A stretch of DNA of 64,000 bases from Arabidopsis thaliana. Lineage: Eukaryota; Streptophyta; Magnoliopsida; Brassicales; Brassicaceae. Below, piece by piece: positions 21,972 to 33,837 of this stretch. The position numbers were made by a program, and so were the translations under genes. Numbering within the stretch: position 1 is the stretch's first letter; each line of letters starts with the position of its first letter. The stretch is taken from contig NC_003070.9 of NCBI RefSeq assembly GCF_000001735.4, positions 8,494,001 to 8,558,000 of the forward strand, given 5' to 3'. Under the pieces are notes generated by a model. That model made no database searches and was not told where the DNA came from. It worked only from the letters and a program-made list of their open reading frames with translations.

Positions 21972-22436
21972 ATATATATACCATTTTTCACATCGATTGT
22001 GGCTAAACCAGTACCCATTATCGATCTCAAATAAATTCATAATAACATGGTTATGCACTATTCTGAATGATGAACCCAAAAAAAAAAAATTTGATAGACT
22101 TGCTCTCCGATAGAATTTAACATCTTGTGTGCACTAGAGCTAAATTCAGGCTTCAATGCATAAAGTACAGAAGGTTATCTTAATTTATCAAAGCAGGGAT
22201 AAGAAAACATTGTAGTACGGTGTATGCTTTGTGTACATGTTAGAATTTAAAAAACGATTATAACAATTAACACCATCTTATTCGATATTCAAGATATAAA
22301 ACTAACGTAGCTAGACAAAACATCTAGAAATTATCAATCTAAATTTACACAATTAACTTGAGACTGAGTAATCAAAGCATGAACTAACTTGTTGAAGAGC
22401 TAGACACTAAAATTGAGGTCTAAATGTGATCGATAT
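21972..22436. other. Convergent 3' region
   Basis: This is the 3' flank of CSLA10 and of the PAH microgene. About 22080 onwards is the source or sister copy of the duplicated segment at 14745-15115. Confidence 0.5.
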
Positions 22437-25400
22437 TTAAGTGCCGACAAAGCCAACTCCAGATATGAGAAAAGCAACCGCTTGCATGAAGAGATAGAGA
22501 TATAACAATGTGTTCCCAAAGAAAAGTCCATAGCAAGCACAACACAAGATGTATATCCCCACCATTATCTCCTTGGAGTTTACTCTGCAACCAACCAAAC
22601 TCTTTAGCAAACATTAGTGTAGATATATTATTTTTTAACTAGTTGATTAATTTAGTTACCTTTCAAGAAACATGTTACTAGGTTTTCCAATCCTAGGAAG
22701 TAGCTTAGTCTTAAGAGCATCTCCTAATTTCTCAGTGACAACCCATTCGTTCACTCTTTGTCTTTCGAGTATGCCGATGAAAGTTCCTTTTGTCCGGTGC
22801 ATAGACATTACGTTTTCAAACAAGATCCAAAATATCACGAGGTAGAATGATCTAGGAAATGAGATAATCCATTGTAAATAACGATATACAATATACAATT
22901 AGGTGATATATTTATCGATCAAGATGAATTAGGAAGTAGTAACTAACCTTGGTGTCGCAATGACAATGCAGAGAGTGATCATAGAGGGAATGTAAAAAGT
23001 TGACCAAGCTGGAATGTTGACTTCGGGAAAGAAGACACTTGTAGGAAGAATAACACAGTAGAAAATAAAAGTGAAGCAGTGGACTATGATCTTCCGTAAG
23101 AAAAAGAAGCTGTAGACCAGATACAACTTCTTCCAAATCGTCACTCTCTGCTCATTAAGTCATTATTACATAGATTTGTAGATTAAGGTTAGATATCTAC
23201 TCATGAATTAATTATTTGTTTTAGAGTAATCTTTTAATACGACTCGGTTTAACTAAACCCGAACCAAATAATACTAGATTGAACCAAACCGGTCTTCTAA
23301 CCCATCAGATTACCAAATCAAATGCAACATTTTTTTTGTGTGTGTGCATCTTCTTAAAGCATAAAAGAAACAACAAAACAGAAGAAAAAATCAATCCCCA
23401 TCGAAGTGACCAATCAAAACAAAAAATATTGTACGTCAGCCTCACATCACATGGCCTGTTTGTCTCTCCATATTAACAAGATGAACAAAAAACCAAAGTA
23501 GTTATTGGACGTGTGACAAAAAAAATTGTGGGCACGTTTTTGTCAAGATTAAATAAGTAGATTGAGAAAAGGACCTTATTGCGAATAATCTCCATAATCA
23601 TTTTCCTGAAGAGATTAGCTGGACCACAAGACCATCGATGTTGCTGGAATCTAAAGGCCTTAAACTTGCTTGGTAACTCGCTTTTCACCTACAAACTCAG
23701 TGTTCATATACATAATGTAATGATTATAATTTAGTAATTATTATTTTATAGCAATGCATCACTATATATATATATAGAATTATAGATATCATTGCACATC
23801 AAGACAAGAGTGCCACACTAGTCAGAAACTATGTCCATAACCAAATTCTATAAAATCTACCACAATAACTATAGTTCAAAAGGGGAGTTTCTATGTGACT
23901 TTAATAAAGTTATAGTTTCAAAAGTGGAAGCATACAAAAAAAAAGTGGGAGTGTCTATGTAAAGAAAGCACTAGTAAATGTTGGATATTAAATCCACATG
24001 GGAACAGTTACATAATGTACGAAAGATGCAATGAGGGCTTATTTACAGCAATTAATAGGTAGGGATAAAATCAAGTACCGTGAGGTCATTGAGAAAGACA
24101 AATTTCCAGCCGAGAAGACCAGCACGAACGGCCAAGTCCATGTCCTCTACAGTAGTCCGGTCATGCCATCCTCCAGCTTCTTCCATCGCGGCCATTCTCC
24201 ATACACCCGCAGTTCCTGAAAGAGATATACCAAAACCATATTTATAAAATAAGTACCTAAAATTTATCAAAAATTCAAAACATGTAATGATAACCAAATA
24301 CACCATTGAAGCTAAAGAAGGCATGTCTAGTGGATCCAGATTCTTGCTCTGCCATAAAGTGGTAGTTGAGGGACATCTCTTGCATCCTCGTCATCAAGCA
24401 CTTGTTTGCGTTCACTGCAATGAACCCCACACACACATACAATCACTCAGTTTGAAAATAAACTTTGTTAGGATCCTTAATTATGTACATAGCATTGTTA
24501 CGAAAGATATAAGTTCAGTTTATCACAACCTAGATATGGAGTAAAAATTTACAAATATTGATAGTCTCATATAAGTTAATAGTTGTAAATGTTTAGGTAC
24601 GTAAAATTGTCTACCATAATGTACGTACTGAATCTCCATCGGGCTTGAACCAGAGCGACCTCGGGGTTATGAACGAGGAAGGGGACAGAGTGTTGGAGGT
24701 AATCAGGCTCCGGTTGGAAGTCTGCGTCGAAGATGACGACATAATTGCATAGCTTCACGTAGTTGTGCTTCATGCCTTCTTTAAGAGCTCCGGCTTTGTA
24801 GCCATTTCTGTTGTCTCTCCTCTCACACTTTATATTTACACCTTTGCTTTCCCATTTTGCACACTCTGTGTTCACCAGCTCCTGAAACTCAATCCTCCTC
24901 ACATTAAATATCTTACAATACATTATATGTGTTCAAATAAATCAACAAACTTGGTCGGCAAGACCTTGATGGTTTGATCAGTGGAATCATCTAAAACTTG
25001 AACAATTAGGCGGTCCAATGGCCATATTAGTCTACATGCAGCACCTATAGATAATTGAAGGACCTGCAAGTTAAGAACATGTTAATATGTTATGAATCTC
25101 ACATCTATAAAATGTTCCAATGTAATGTGGTTTATAAGAAACTTAAATCGTTATATTTATTGTCGATTAGTTTTGAAATAAACTTTATGATTCGTCCATA
25201 CTATAATTTATAAAATACATGTAGATATACCTCTTTTTCGTTGTACATTGGAATTTGGACAAGGACCATGGGGTAGGTTTCATGTCCAAGCTCAATGTCC
25301 TCTTGCATCGCCTCCCATCTATAAACTTTTTCGGGTTTTCGCTCAAACACCTTGACGTAGAGTACTACAAGGTTCATGTATATACCCTCTATGAAAACTA

Positions 25401-25734
25401 AGAGGGAGATTATCAAACAAAAAGCCACCAAACACTTGAATAAGGGAACTATAAATAAGCTCCTAAATTCTCGTGTCCATGTCGTGTCGAAGCTTATCCT
25501 CGCACCATTTATGGATGTTTCAAGCTTCTTGAGAGCTTCAGCTGCATCCTCAGAACTCCCTCGATGGAACTTCTCATGCATAAATAAATAGACAAAATTA
25601 GAAATTATCCGTAAAGCAGAGAAACAGAGCGAGTGATAGAGAAAGAAAGATATGCTGGTGTTAATTACCATTAGAGAGAGGAAGGCAAGACATGAATCTT
25701 GTAAGAAGATGAGTGACTTCAGAAACGTAGTCAT
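22437..25734 (-). CDS. CSLA10: Glucomannan 4-beta-mannosyltransferase-type enzyme (CSLA10)
   Basis: Ten exons: 25734-25669, 25569-25231, 25063-24965, 24881-24629, 24414-24304, 24215-24079, 23688-23575, 23147-22948, 22851-22660, 22584-22437; 552 residues. It is a cellulose-synthase-like A protein of family GT2, a Golgi membrane enzyme that polymerises mannose and glucose from GDP-sugars. The motifs are all there: N-terminal membrane helix ([18 protein letters not shown]), VQVLDDSTD, the DxD-type [30 protein letters not shown] and QQHRW (the QxxRW signature), followed by C-terminal membrane helices. The start at 25734 (MTTFLKSL) uses a short first exon ending at …SLM. An upstream in-frame start would add 14 residues and is less likely. 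A duplicated, broken copy of the last exon lies near 15 kb. Confidence 0.95.
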
Positions 25735-26289
25735 TTTCTTTTTGTCTAGTTTAAGCTCATCAGTGACTAACTTCAAGAGAGACTCTGATTGAATGGTGCA
25801 TTTGCATCTTTAAGCTAGCACATTGATTTATTTTGTTTTTTGTTTTTTTTTAGTTGAGACCTTTTGTTGGTTTTCTTTAGTTTGGTTGGTTCTCGACTTG
25901 TCGTTAATAGTGTAGTGTACGTTGCTGATTGTTTGGAGAAGATGCTGATGACTCACGAGCAGTATATCACAACTTTAAACCAACCACACAAAAGAGAAAA
26001 AGAACCCAAAAAAAAAGTGTTTTCATTTTTCAAATCATTGTCAAAAAAGAACAAAAAAGTTTTGTTAACTCCTCTCACTATATTTTTCATCCGTAATTAT
26101 CACGTGATGAATTTTGCAATTGTACTGGTTTTTGTCAACGTCGACAATGATAACAACAATGACCATGGATTTTAGATACTAAAAACGTACGTGTCTCATG
26201 CATTTGCATTTTTATTGGGTCAATATTTTAGGTCCATTAAAAGCCCATTTTGATTATTATAAAAAATATAAGATAAAAAACGAAAGATA
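25735..26289. other. CSLA10 promoter region and spacer
   Basis: This is the upstream region of CSLA10 and the 3' flank of the tRNA. The 25864-26175 open frame has no recognisable domain, a low-complexity Lys-rich middle, and is judged chance. Confidence 0.5.
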
Positions 26290-26363
26290 TGGCTTCGCCC
26301 GGGTTCGAACCGGAGACCTTCAGTGTGTTAGACTGACGTGATAACCAACTACACCACGAAACC
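26290..26363 (-). tRNA. tRNA-Val (anticodon AAC)
   Basis: The minus strand begins GGTTTCGTGGTGTAGTTGGT. The acceptor stem GGTTTCG pairs with CGAAGCC (one T-G wobble) and the discriminator base is A. The B box reads GGTTCGAACCC. The anticodon arm has loop CTAACAC with anticodon AAC, reading valine codons. It has no intron and ends in a T-rich flank on the minus strand ('tatctttcg'). Confidence 0.96.
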
Positions 26364-26833
26364 TTGTCTGAACATAGATAACATTACAAAATACTTAAAC
26401 CTAAATTAGAAATTGATAGTACTTCAAAACTCCCATTGACCCTAACTTTTGAGGATTGAGACCAAAACCCAGCTTAAACCCACCGAGTGGGTTCGTCTTC
26501 CTTCTTCACCGGCAAGTTCTCACAAATTAATCGAGAGATTCACGTCTCTGTGCTTCGTAAGATTTTAATTTGACTCTACTAATCAGTTTTTTACTCATTT
26601 TCATCAGTCCTCTGGTTTTCATTTTCTGTTTTGTTTCGCCGTCGAGAAATTTCACTTTATCCGCTTCAATCATAGATACCCAGATTACGAATTCTGCGAA
26701 AGTGTTAAACTTTTCAACTTTGATTTCATGTTTGTAATTTGACATTTGTTCTTGAATCTCTGAAGCTTATCTAAAGTTGTGCGTGTGTTTTTTTTTGTGT
26801 GATAAATCTCAGTGTGTGGTGACTTACATTGTA
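26364..26833. promoter_or_regulatory. Promoter and leader of the RNase H gene
   Basis: This holds the upstream region of the gene at 26834, including a T-rich leader. Its exact transcription start cannot be read. No other gene is supported. Confidence 0.45.
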
Positions 26834-28737
26834 ATGAACTGTCTGTCTCATGCGCGTTCATACATTGCCTTGGGACTGCTTAAGAGATCAAGCTATGTCA
26901 GTTCTATTCCGTGGAATGAATGTTTCTTCTATATGCCTTCAAAATCATGTTTAAAGCCTGTAGCTGTGAGTAGTGTGTTTGGAATCTGTAGTGTTCATTC
27001 TTATTCCTCAAGATCAAAGGCTGTTAAATCAAAGATGTTATCATCAACCGTTGTTTCGGCTGTGGATAAAGAAAAGGACGCCTTTTTCGTTGTTCGGAAG
27101 GGTGATGTTATTGGAATTTATAAGGATTTGAGTGATTGTCAGGCTCAAGTTGGATCTTCGGTAATTATGTTTTGGCCTTAAGAGTCTGTTGTGTATAATA
27201 GATACTCTCTTTATGATGGGAATATAAGAGCTTTCTTAATAATGGTGTAGGTGTTTGATCTTCCGGTTAGTGTTTATAAGGGATACTCTTTGCCTAAAGA
27301 CACTGAGGAATATCTCTCTTCTGTTGGGTTGAAGAAACCACTATATAGTTTAAGAGCTTCAGATTTGAAAGATGATATGTTTGGTGCTCTTACACCATGT
27401 CTTTTCCAGGTAAGATCATAAAATGGCCTTCACTGTATTTCTCTTCTCTCCTATGATGCATTCTTGGAGAATATCTGCATCTGCCATGATTTGTGATGTG
27501 GGATTTTAAACTGAAATAGTAACTATCTCTCTTTAAATTTCTTCACTAGGAGCCAGCTCCTTGTACAGTCAAAGTATCTGAAGATGAGACTACCTCAGAG
27601 ACGAAGTCAAAAGATGACAAAAAAGTAAGCTATAAGAACAAGTTTCTTTGGAATCTTATTGAGTTGCTTAGCTGAATTTTAATGATTATGAGACAAAGCG
27701 ATTAAGCTCGTTGCTTAAGTATTCATTTTTCGCAGGATCAACTTCCTTCAGCTTCTATATCTTATGATCCTTTGGAAAAGCTTTCAAAGGTGGAGCCATC
27801 TGCTTATATATCAGACGTGAGTTGTGATTATGTTTGTATATACCGTTACTCATGTTTCAATGGACTGGATGCAAAATTTTGTGCTCAAGTTGGTCTGTTT
27901 CTCTTATCTCCTCATGTGTTAGGAAACTTGCTTTATCGAGTTTGACGGTGCATCAAAGGGAAATCCCGGTCTCTCCGGCGCAGCAGCGGTACTGAAAACT
28001 GAGGACGGGAGCTTGGTATGTATCCTTTTGAATCACTGTTACTAATTAAAGAATGCAGTGATGTATCTAAGTATCAATTTTCAACATAGATTTGTAGAGT
28101 GCGTCAAGGTTTGGGAATTGCCACAAACAATGCAGCAGAATACCATGCGTTAATCCTAGGATTGAAGTATGCTATTGAGAAAGGTTACAAGAATATTAAA
28201 GTGAAAGGTGACTCCAAGCTGGTCTGTATGCAGGTTCGTCAATTAAAACGTTATATATTTTTGTGCAACTAGGTAAGTTTAATGAATCATATACGCTTTT
28301 ATCTTCTCACTTTCTCAACACTTTCTGAGAAACAACAGATTAAAGGTCAATGGAAGGTAAACCATGAGGTACTCGCAAAGCTCCACAAGGAAGCAAAACT
28401 ACTTTGCAACAAATGTGTCTCTTTTGAGATCAGTCATGTACTAAGGGTATGTCTATGTGTGTCTCTCTCTGTGTAAATGAATGATATCACATATTTCTCG
28501 TCTCATGCTTGTGAGTTGTGAGAAAGATACTAATGCAAGTTTCTGCCATTATTGGCATTTTTCTTTGTAGAATTTAAATGCTGATGCGGATGAGCAGGCA
28601 AACTTGGCTGTCCGTCTTCCCGGTTAGACAACCTAGTCTCCTCTTTTCTCTGCATTTGACAATGTCGGATCAAAATAATACAGAAAACTAACCAACTCTG
28701 TGCTGCCTTTACAGAAGGAGAAGTTGAGGTGGCGTGA
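26834..28737 (+). CDS. RNase H1-type protein with N-terminal hybrid-binding domain
   Basis: Nine exons (26834-27160, 27251-27409, 27550-27624, 27736-27816, 27923-28015, 28090-28233, 28339-28446, 28571-28622, 28715-28737) give 353 residues. The start MNCLSHARSYIALGLLKRSS is rich in Arg/Ser and could be an organelle targeting sequence. A hybrid-binding (viroplasmin-like) domain follows: FFVVRKGDVIGIYKDLSDCQ and VYKGYSLPKDTEEYL. After an acidic linker comes the RNase H fold with its catalytic acids: FDGASKGNPG (D), AEYHALILGL (E), KGDSKLV (D) and LNADADEQAN (D). This combination removes RNA from RNA:DNA hybrids. Likely the product of At1g24090; the compartment is inferred. Confidence 0.93.
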
Positions 28738-29344
28738 AGGCTAATTATCGATGAACTAATATAAAGATCCGGGTTTGTTGTTCCTCACCACATACAGATC
28801 TAAATAGCCTGAGCCCTGAACAAATGTACTCATGTTCGTTAGGAAAAAAAACATCTTGGATTAAAATCTCTGTTTTCTTGCAGAGTTACACACTAGCGAC
28901 TAGCCACTAGAAACTGGTGAAGAACCAGAATGAGCACAGAGAATTCTCTGTCAGATCTCACAGAGAACAGCAGAAACTGACTCATCATTTGTCTTCTCTT
29001 TACTTCAGATGATATTTTGCCGGCGTTCTAACGTTTTATTTTGCTTTGCTCTTACACTAGAACAGTTATATTGAAAAATTCTTTTGTACCATTAGGAAGT
29101 GAATAACATGCGCTTCCGTCAGCGCGTGAAATTTTATATCGAAACAGTCGTGGGCTTTGATTTCTGTCAATTAGGCCCAATAGATGATAAAATGAGCCCA
29201 TTATCATTTGCATTGAACCTTTCGCCGGACTTGGAGCTCAAGCAAAGTACAGTTCTTCGTTGAAAGTCTCTCGTCTCTTTTCCCCAGAAAAAAAAAGCAA
29301 TTGATACTTCTTTTTTTAAACAAAATGCGAAGAAGATTTCTAGA
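28738..29344. promoter_or_regulatory. Spacer with site II promoter
   Basis: The 3' region of the RNase H gene is followed by the promoter of the DCC gene. GGGCTTTG, AGGCCCAAT and GAGCCCATT at 29151-29204 are site II-like GGCCCA boxes, as often seen with organelle-protein genes. Confidence 0.5.
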
Positions 29345-30690
29345 ATGTTGACGAGAGCGCTTCGGATTTTGAAACCCAGGTTATTTCTGGGAAGTTTGCT
29401 ACAGCGTCGATCGGTTTGTTTCTCAGCTCCGTCGCCGGCGTTTTCTACCGGAGCTATTTCCCGTACGACGGCTGAGATTGACGCCGATGAAGTTACTGCG
29501 TGCTTGGATCCAGCTGAATCGGTGACTAAGATTCCGGTGATAATGCCTGGTAACCTTCAGCCACGTGTCGTCGTGTACGACGGAGTCTGTCATCTTTGCC
29601 ATGGAGGTACAATGCTTTTCTATTTCTCTCTTTAGCTTAGAACAACTCCGTTTTCAAAAGGATCCTTTAGTGGTTTATTGATCGATTCTGTCTATTGATC
29701 TGGCTATGTATGATGAAATGATTTGGTTCTAGTCGATTCTTAGTCTTGTTCAGCGAAATTTGGGGATGTTTGCGATTCAATTGAAATGATTGTTATTTCT
29801 AGTTCTGGAAGAAGAAGAAGATTATGCAGTTTTTGTAATTCGTTGTTCTTGTCACATTGATTTGACTTGAAGTCATGAACCAGAGATTGTGGAAGAGAAA
29901 ATGTGGGAATTGCTTTTCGTAATTGTCCTTTGTTGGAGTCATTGTGCTAGAGAATTTGAGGTCTTCTAAGAAGGATTGTGTTTCTAGGTTGAATTGTTGT
30001 TAATTTGTATCTGAGTAATTGTGTTCAATGTAGGTGTGAAGTGGATAATCAAAGCTGATAAGTACAGAAAGATAAAGTTCTGTTGTCTTCAGTCTAAAGC
30101 AGCTGAGCCTTATCTAGAAGTGAGTGGTGTCACTAGAGAGGATGTTCAGAAACGATTTCTCTTCATTGAAGGTCTCGGCTTTTACCATCAGGCATCAACC
30201 GGTATGTACATCTTCTTTTTACAAAAATGCTTTCAAGTTTCACAGTTAAGAGTTTGGTAAGATTTAGCTGAAAACATCTGCTGCACTGAGAAGTAAGTAT
30301 TTTAAGTTATTGATGAGTCTGCCTAGTTTAAGTATGCCCCACTGGTTAGTTATGGTAGATGGATTCCAAATGATATCAGTTTTAACTTTAAGCTAGAGTT
30401 AAGTATAACTAAGTATGTAGTTGTTTCGTAATTAACATGTTATTATACCTTCTGATTCTGCATCTTTTGACTCTGCAGCTGCACTCAGAGTGGTATCATA
30501 CTTACCTCTGCCTTATTCCGCATTGAACGCGTTCTCCATAGTTCCCACTCCTCTGAGAGACTCGGTGTATGACTATGTGGCGAAGAATCGCTATGACTGG
30601 TTTGGAAAAGCTGAGGATTGCTTGGTTCTGAATGACAAAGAGCTGTTGGAGAGGTTTATAGACCGAGATGAACTCATTAATCGAAGCTAA
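29345..30690 (+). CDS. DCC-family thiol-disulfide oxidoreductase-like protein
   Basis: Three exons (29345-29606, 30034-30201, 30479-30690) give 213 residues with phase 1 at both junctions. The DCC family hallmark D-x-x-C-x-x-C is present as VVVYDGVCHLCHGGVKW, with both cysteines intact. The family is a thioredoxin-fold-like group (formerly DUF393) with presumed redox activity. The first ~45 residues (MLTRALRILKPRLFLGSLL, then RRSVCFSAP) have Arg/Ser/Leu composition typical of a mitochondrial or plastid presequence. A later conserved stretch FLFIEGLGFYHQASTAALR matches the family. The partner is unknown. Confidence 0.9.
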
Positions 30691-31546
30691 TGACGACCCT
30701 TTGAACAATTTGGAGTTTGAATATAGAGATCTAAAGGGATATAACTAGAGGAAATTGTCCAAGTATCAAAGCTTATTAGGTTTGTGTTAGGTTTCTGAAC
30801 ACTAATCACAAGGGGCTTAACAACCTTCCAAAGCTAAATCAGCATAATCTTCTTTGCTACTTCTATAATTACTTCAGACAAAGCAGTAAGTTTTTGGCAC
30901 GAAAAAATAATTCCAAATTGATTATTTCATAAGATTCTCTCTCAATATAAAAAGATAATTAATGTTTGAATTTTGCTAAATAAAAGCGAGGTGATTTGGA
31001 GTAAAAATTTGAGGATTCAATTAACTTTCATACAGGCGAAAGAGATATCTCTCATTATCGAGTGACAAAAAAAGTTAAGACTAGTAAATTGTTGAGTCTA
31101 CCCGAAGGCAGATCCCTCCAAAAATAGGCGTATGCCACTTAGCGTGGAGAGCACACGGTATTCTTTAGTAAAAGGCGAAAGAATAGTTCGCTTTGTGCTC
31201 ACTACATGGCTGCGTGAATTTAATCAAGGAGATTGAAGTCTATTTATATTGAAGTCTCCACTATCAAATGCTCTCAGTCTTCCGATGTGGGACACTTGAA
31301 GTTGAAGTTCCTTCTTTAAAGGCTTTATCATTTCGGCCCTTTTGGGTATTTAAGGCCCAACATTTACTAGTTTGAAATCAACCTTTTTTCGTTTTCTTTT
31401 CCTTTGGTATACATCTTCCAACATAAATTTACTTGTTCACAATCACAATTGGTTTATTATTGAATCACAGTCATCGTGGTACAATGCTCTTATACAACAT
31501 CAACAAACACTTACATTTCATGATTTACAAAGTTGAATCAATAATG
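30691..31546. other. Convergent 3' region holding a repeat
   Basis: This lies between the convergent DCC and UGT74B1 genes. A repeat-like block occupies 31080-31371 (separate entry). The rest is AT-rich untranslated sequence. Confidence 0.5.
31080..31371. repeat. Terminal-repeat element, class unresolved
   Basis: A 273-base core (31090-31362) starts TGTTGAG and ends CCCAACA, so it has TG…CA ends like an LTR. Outside these, ACTAGTAAA and TTTACTAGT form a 9-base inverted repeat. Read on the minus strand it has GTCCCACATCGG and a TATAAATAG box, features common in plant LTRs. I see no direct target duplication. An inner fold pairs 'gagcaca..ggtattcttt' with 'aaagaatag…tgtgctc'. It may be a solo LTR fossil or a small inverted-repeat transposon. 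Confidence 0.45.
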
Positions 31547-33010
31547 TTACTTCCCTAAACTCTCTATAAACTCGTTAATGCTTCGATCAGAGCTTCCTCC
31601 TTCACTCATTGCCTTCACAGCCAAATCTTTCCACTTCTTCGAACTCTCTCTAATCTTCACACTACTCTCTCCTTCCATCACTCCTTTCAAACACCTCACC
31701 AATTCTTCACTCTTCACGATTACTTCCCCAGCTTCCTCTTTCGCTCTATACCCAACTTTCCAAACTTCCTCCACAAACTTAGCATCATTCATCTGATCAC
31801 TCCACTGAGGCACACCAACCATCGGAACTCCCAAACTCAACCCTTCCAACGTAGAGTTCCAACCACAATGAGTCAAAAAGCAACCTATCGATTCATGAGC
31901 TAAAACCTCAAGCTGGTTACACCAAGAAACCAACAAGGCTCTATCTTTAGTCGATTCCACAAACCCTTCAGGCAATTTCGCTATATGAGCTTCTTTAATC
32001 ACCCACAAGAAGTTCAAATCCGATTCTTGTAGCGCAATAGCTACCTCTGCAAGTTGCTTCTCAAAGAGAATCCCAAACGAACCAAACGAAACAAATGCTA
32101 CTGACTGAGCCTGCTTAGTCTCAAGCCACTCCATACACTCCTTCGATATCGGTTTCAACAGACTCGCACCATAGTCTTTATCATCTTCCATCCGATCATC
32201 AAGATAAGCCGATGGAATCATCGGTCCGATCAACGTCGCCTTCATTGCATCAGACTCACCATTTTCACAATCCTAATCAAAACAACAGTTCTAATTTCAA
32301 TTCAACAATGTAACATAAAGTTTCAAACTTTATAGTAGAATCAAAACTCTTACTTGTGTTTCTTCTAACCCTTCAAAGCCATTAACGAATAACCAATCAG
32401 CATTTTCATGGTTAGGAAACTGATTCAGAAGAACTCTGCCATGCTCAGGATGAGTCAACCAATGACGTCCCACAAACGAAGGTAACTCATCGTAGCTCAA
32501 AGACGGTAAGCCACGGATACGAAACGGCGCCGAATTAGGATCAGCGGGAAGAGGAAAGTCACCGTTAGAGAATTTACGCAACACAGAACAAACAGTGAGA
32601 TTATTAGTGAAGAAAGAAGCAGCTGAAAGTTCCATAGATCTAGCAACTTCAAGTCCCCAAGGAAGAAACGAATCGTAGATTAAGCAATCGATTGGTGAAT
32701 CTGTGGATTTGAATTTCTCGATTAGGAGAGTTAGGGTTTCGGATCCGTTGAGCTTGAAGGATTCTGAGTAAGTATCGACGCTGAAACCGGGGATACCTAT
32801 GGGGATGAAATCGAATCCATCGGAGATTGGTTCGACGGAGAGTGATGGTGTTGTGATTGAGGAGGCGGTGTAGGTAGTGGTGGCGATTGTGACTTTGACG
32901 TTTTTGGAGACTAGACGTTTAGCGAATTGAACCATTGGGTTTAGGTGGCCTTGAACTGGGTATGGTAAGATTACGACGTGGCCTTTCACTTTGGGAGTTG
33001 TTTCCGCCAT
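31547..33010 (-). CDS. UGT74B1: UDP-glucose:thiohydroximate S-glucosyltransferase
   Basis: Exons 33010-32354 and 32272-31547 (phase 0) give 460 residues. It is a family 1 (GT1) UDP-glycosyltransferase of the UGT74 group. It glucosylates thiohydroximates to desulfoglucosinolates, the last step before sulfation in glucosinolate core synthesis, in the cytosol. The N-terminus has HVVILPYPVQGHLNPMVQFA with the catalytic His (VQGHLNP). The C-terminal PSPG sugar-donor box runs from WCNQLEVLAHESIGCFLTHC through GWNSTLEGLSLGVPM to VPQWSDQ, ending in Gln as expected for UDP-glucose. Length and single intron match the remembered At1g24100 protein. Confidence 0.95.
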
Positions 33011-33837
33011 TGTTTTAGCTCAACGAAGCAGAGCTTTGGGTTGATTTTTTTTTTTTTTTCAATTGAAGATGATAAAGTGTTGAAGACATTTGTTATTTGA
33101 TTTTGGTTTATTATATAGTCAGATCTATTATGTCGCGTTGTTCACGTTTTGCGTTGGTGGCACCAACCTCAATGTTGTTGGATAGTATTATTCTCTTTTT
33201 AGAAGTTTTCTCAATTGAAAAAAGTGTAACTAAAATACTAAAAAAACAATGAAATAACAGAACATAATAATGATATAAAAATTAGTAAAGAACAATGGAA
33301 TGTAGTATATCAGCACGAAATTATGAAAATTTTGAATTATTGTGAAATAACTATAACCAATTTATAGGAAAGTGATGTAAAAATAAATAACTAGTTTTTA
33401 GGTTTTTGTTTAGAGATTATGTCGAAATAATTGTGATTTGTAGTATATGAAAGATTGGAAAGTCACACCTCTTTGACGTTAGTAAATACAGTGAGTGTGT
33501 GTGGCAAATCGATTAAACAAAATTTATACATATGACATTTTTGTTAGGAGCAACATTTTGATTATTTTTATCTCCTAGTGTTTCTAATAATTGTGGAGAC
33601 CAAAAAAGGGTTTTACAATTTGGTAAAATATCGTTTTCTGTTTCTCCTAAAAACTCTCAATTTAGATTTTTCTAAACAAAAACACCTTCGTTTTAGAATT
33701 AACAACGACACAAACAGCTAAAAGATAACACACACGCCCACAACAATAGAAGAGAAAAAATAGAGATCGAAAATCAACCAATATCATTTGAAATCAGGAG
33801 AAAATAATATTAATTAGATTTTTCCCTCTTTTTTTCA
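33011..33837. promoter_or_regulatory. Divergent promoter of UGT74B1 and PER6
   Basis: 827 bases separate the two divergent starts. At 33153-33167, GTTGGTGGCACCAAC holds two head-to-head ACCAAC motifs, which fit R2R3-MYB AC elements; MYB28/29/34/51-type factors control glucosinolate genes (established knowledge), but binding here is inference. The 33180-33700 part is AT-rich. Confidence 0.5.

Noticed and set aside
25864-26175. 103-residue frame upstream of CSLA10
   Set aside because: Lys-rich low-complexity middle and no family match; it lies in the promoter of CSLA10.
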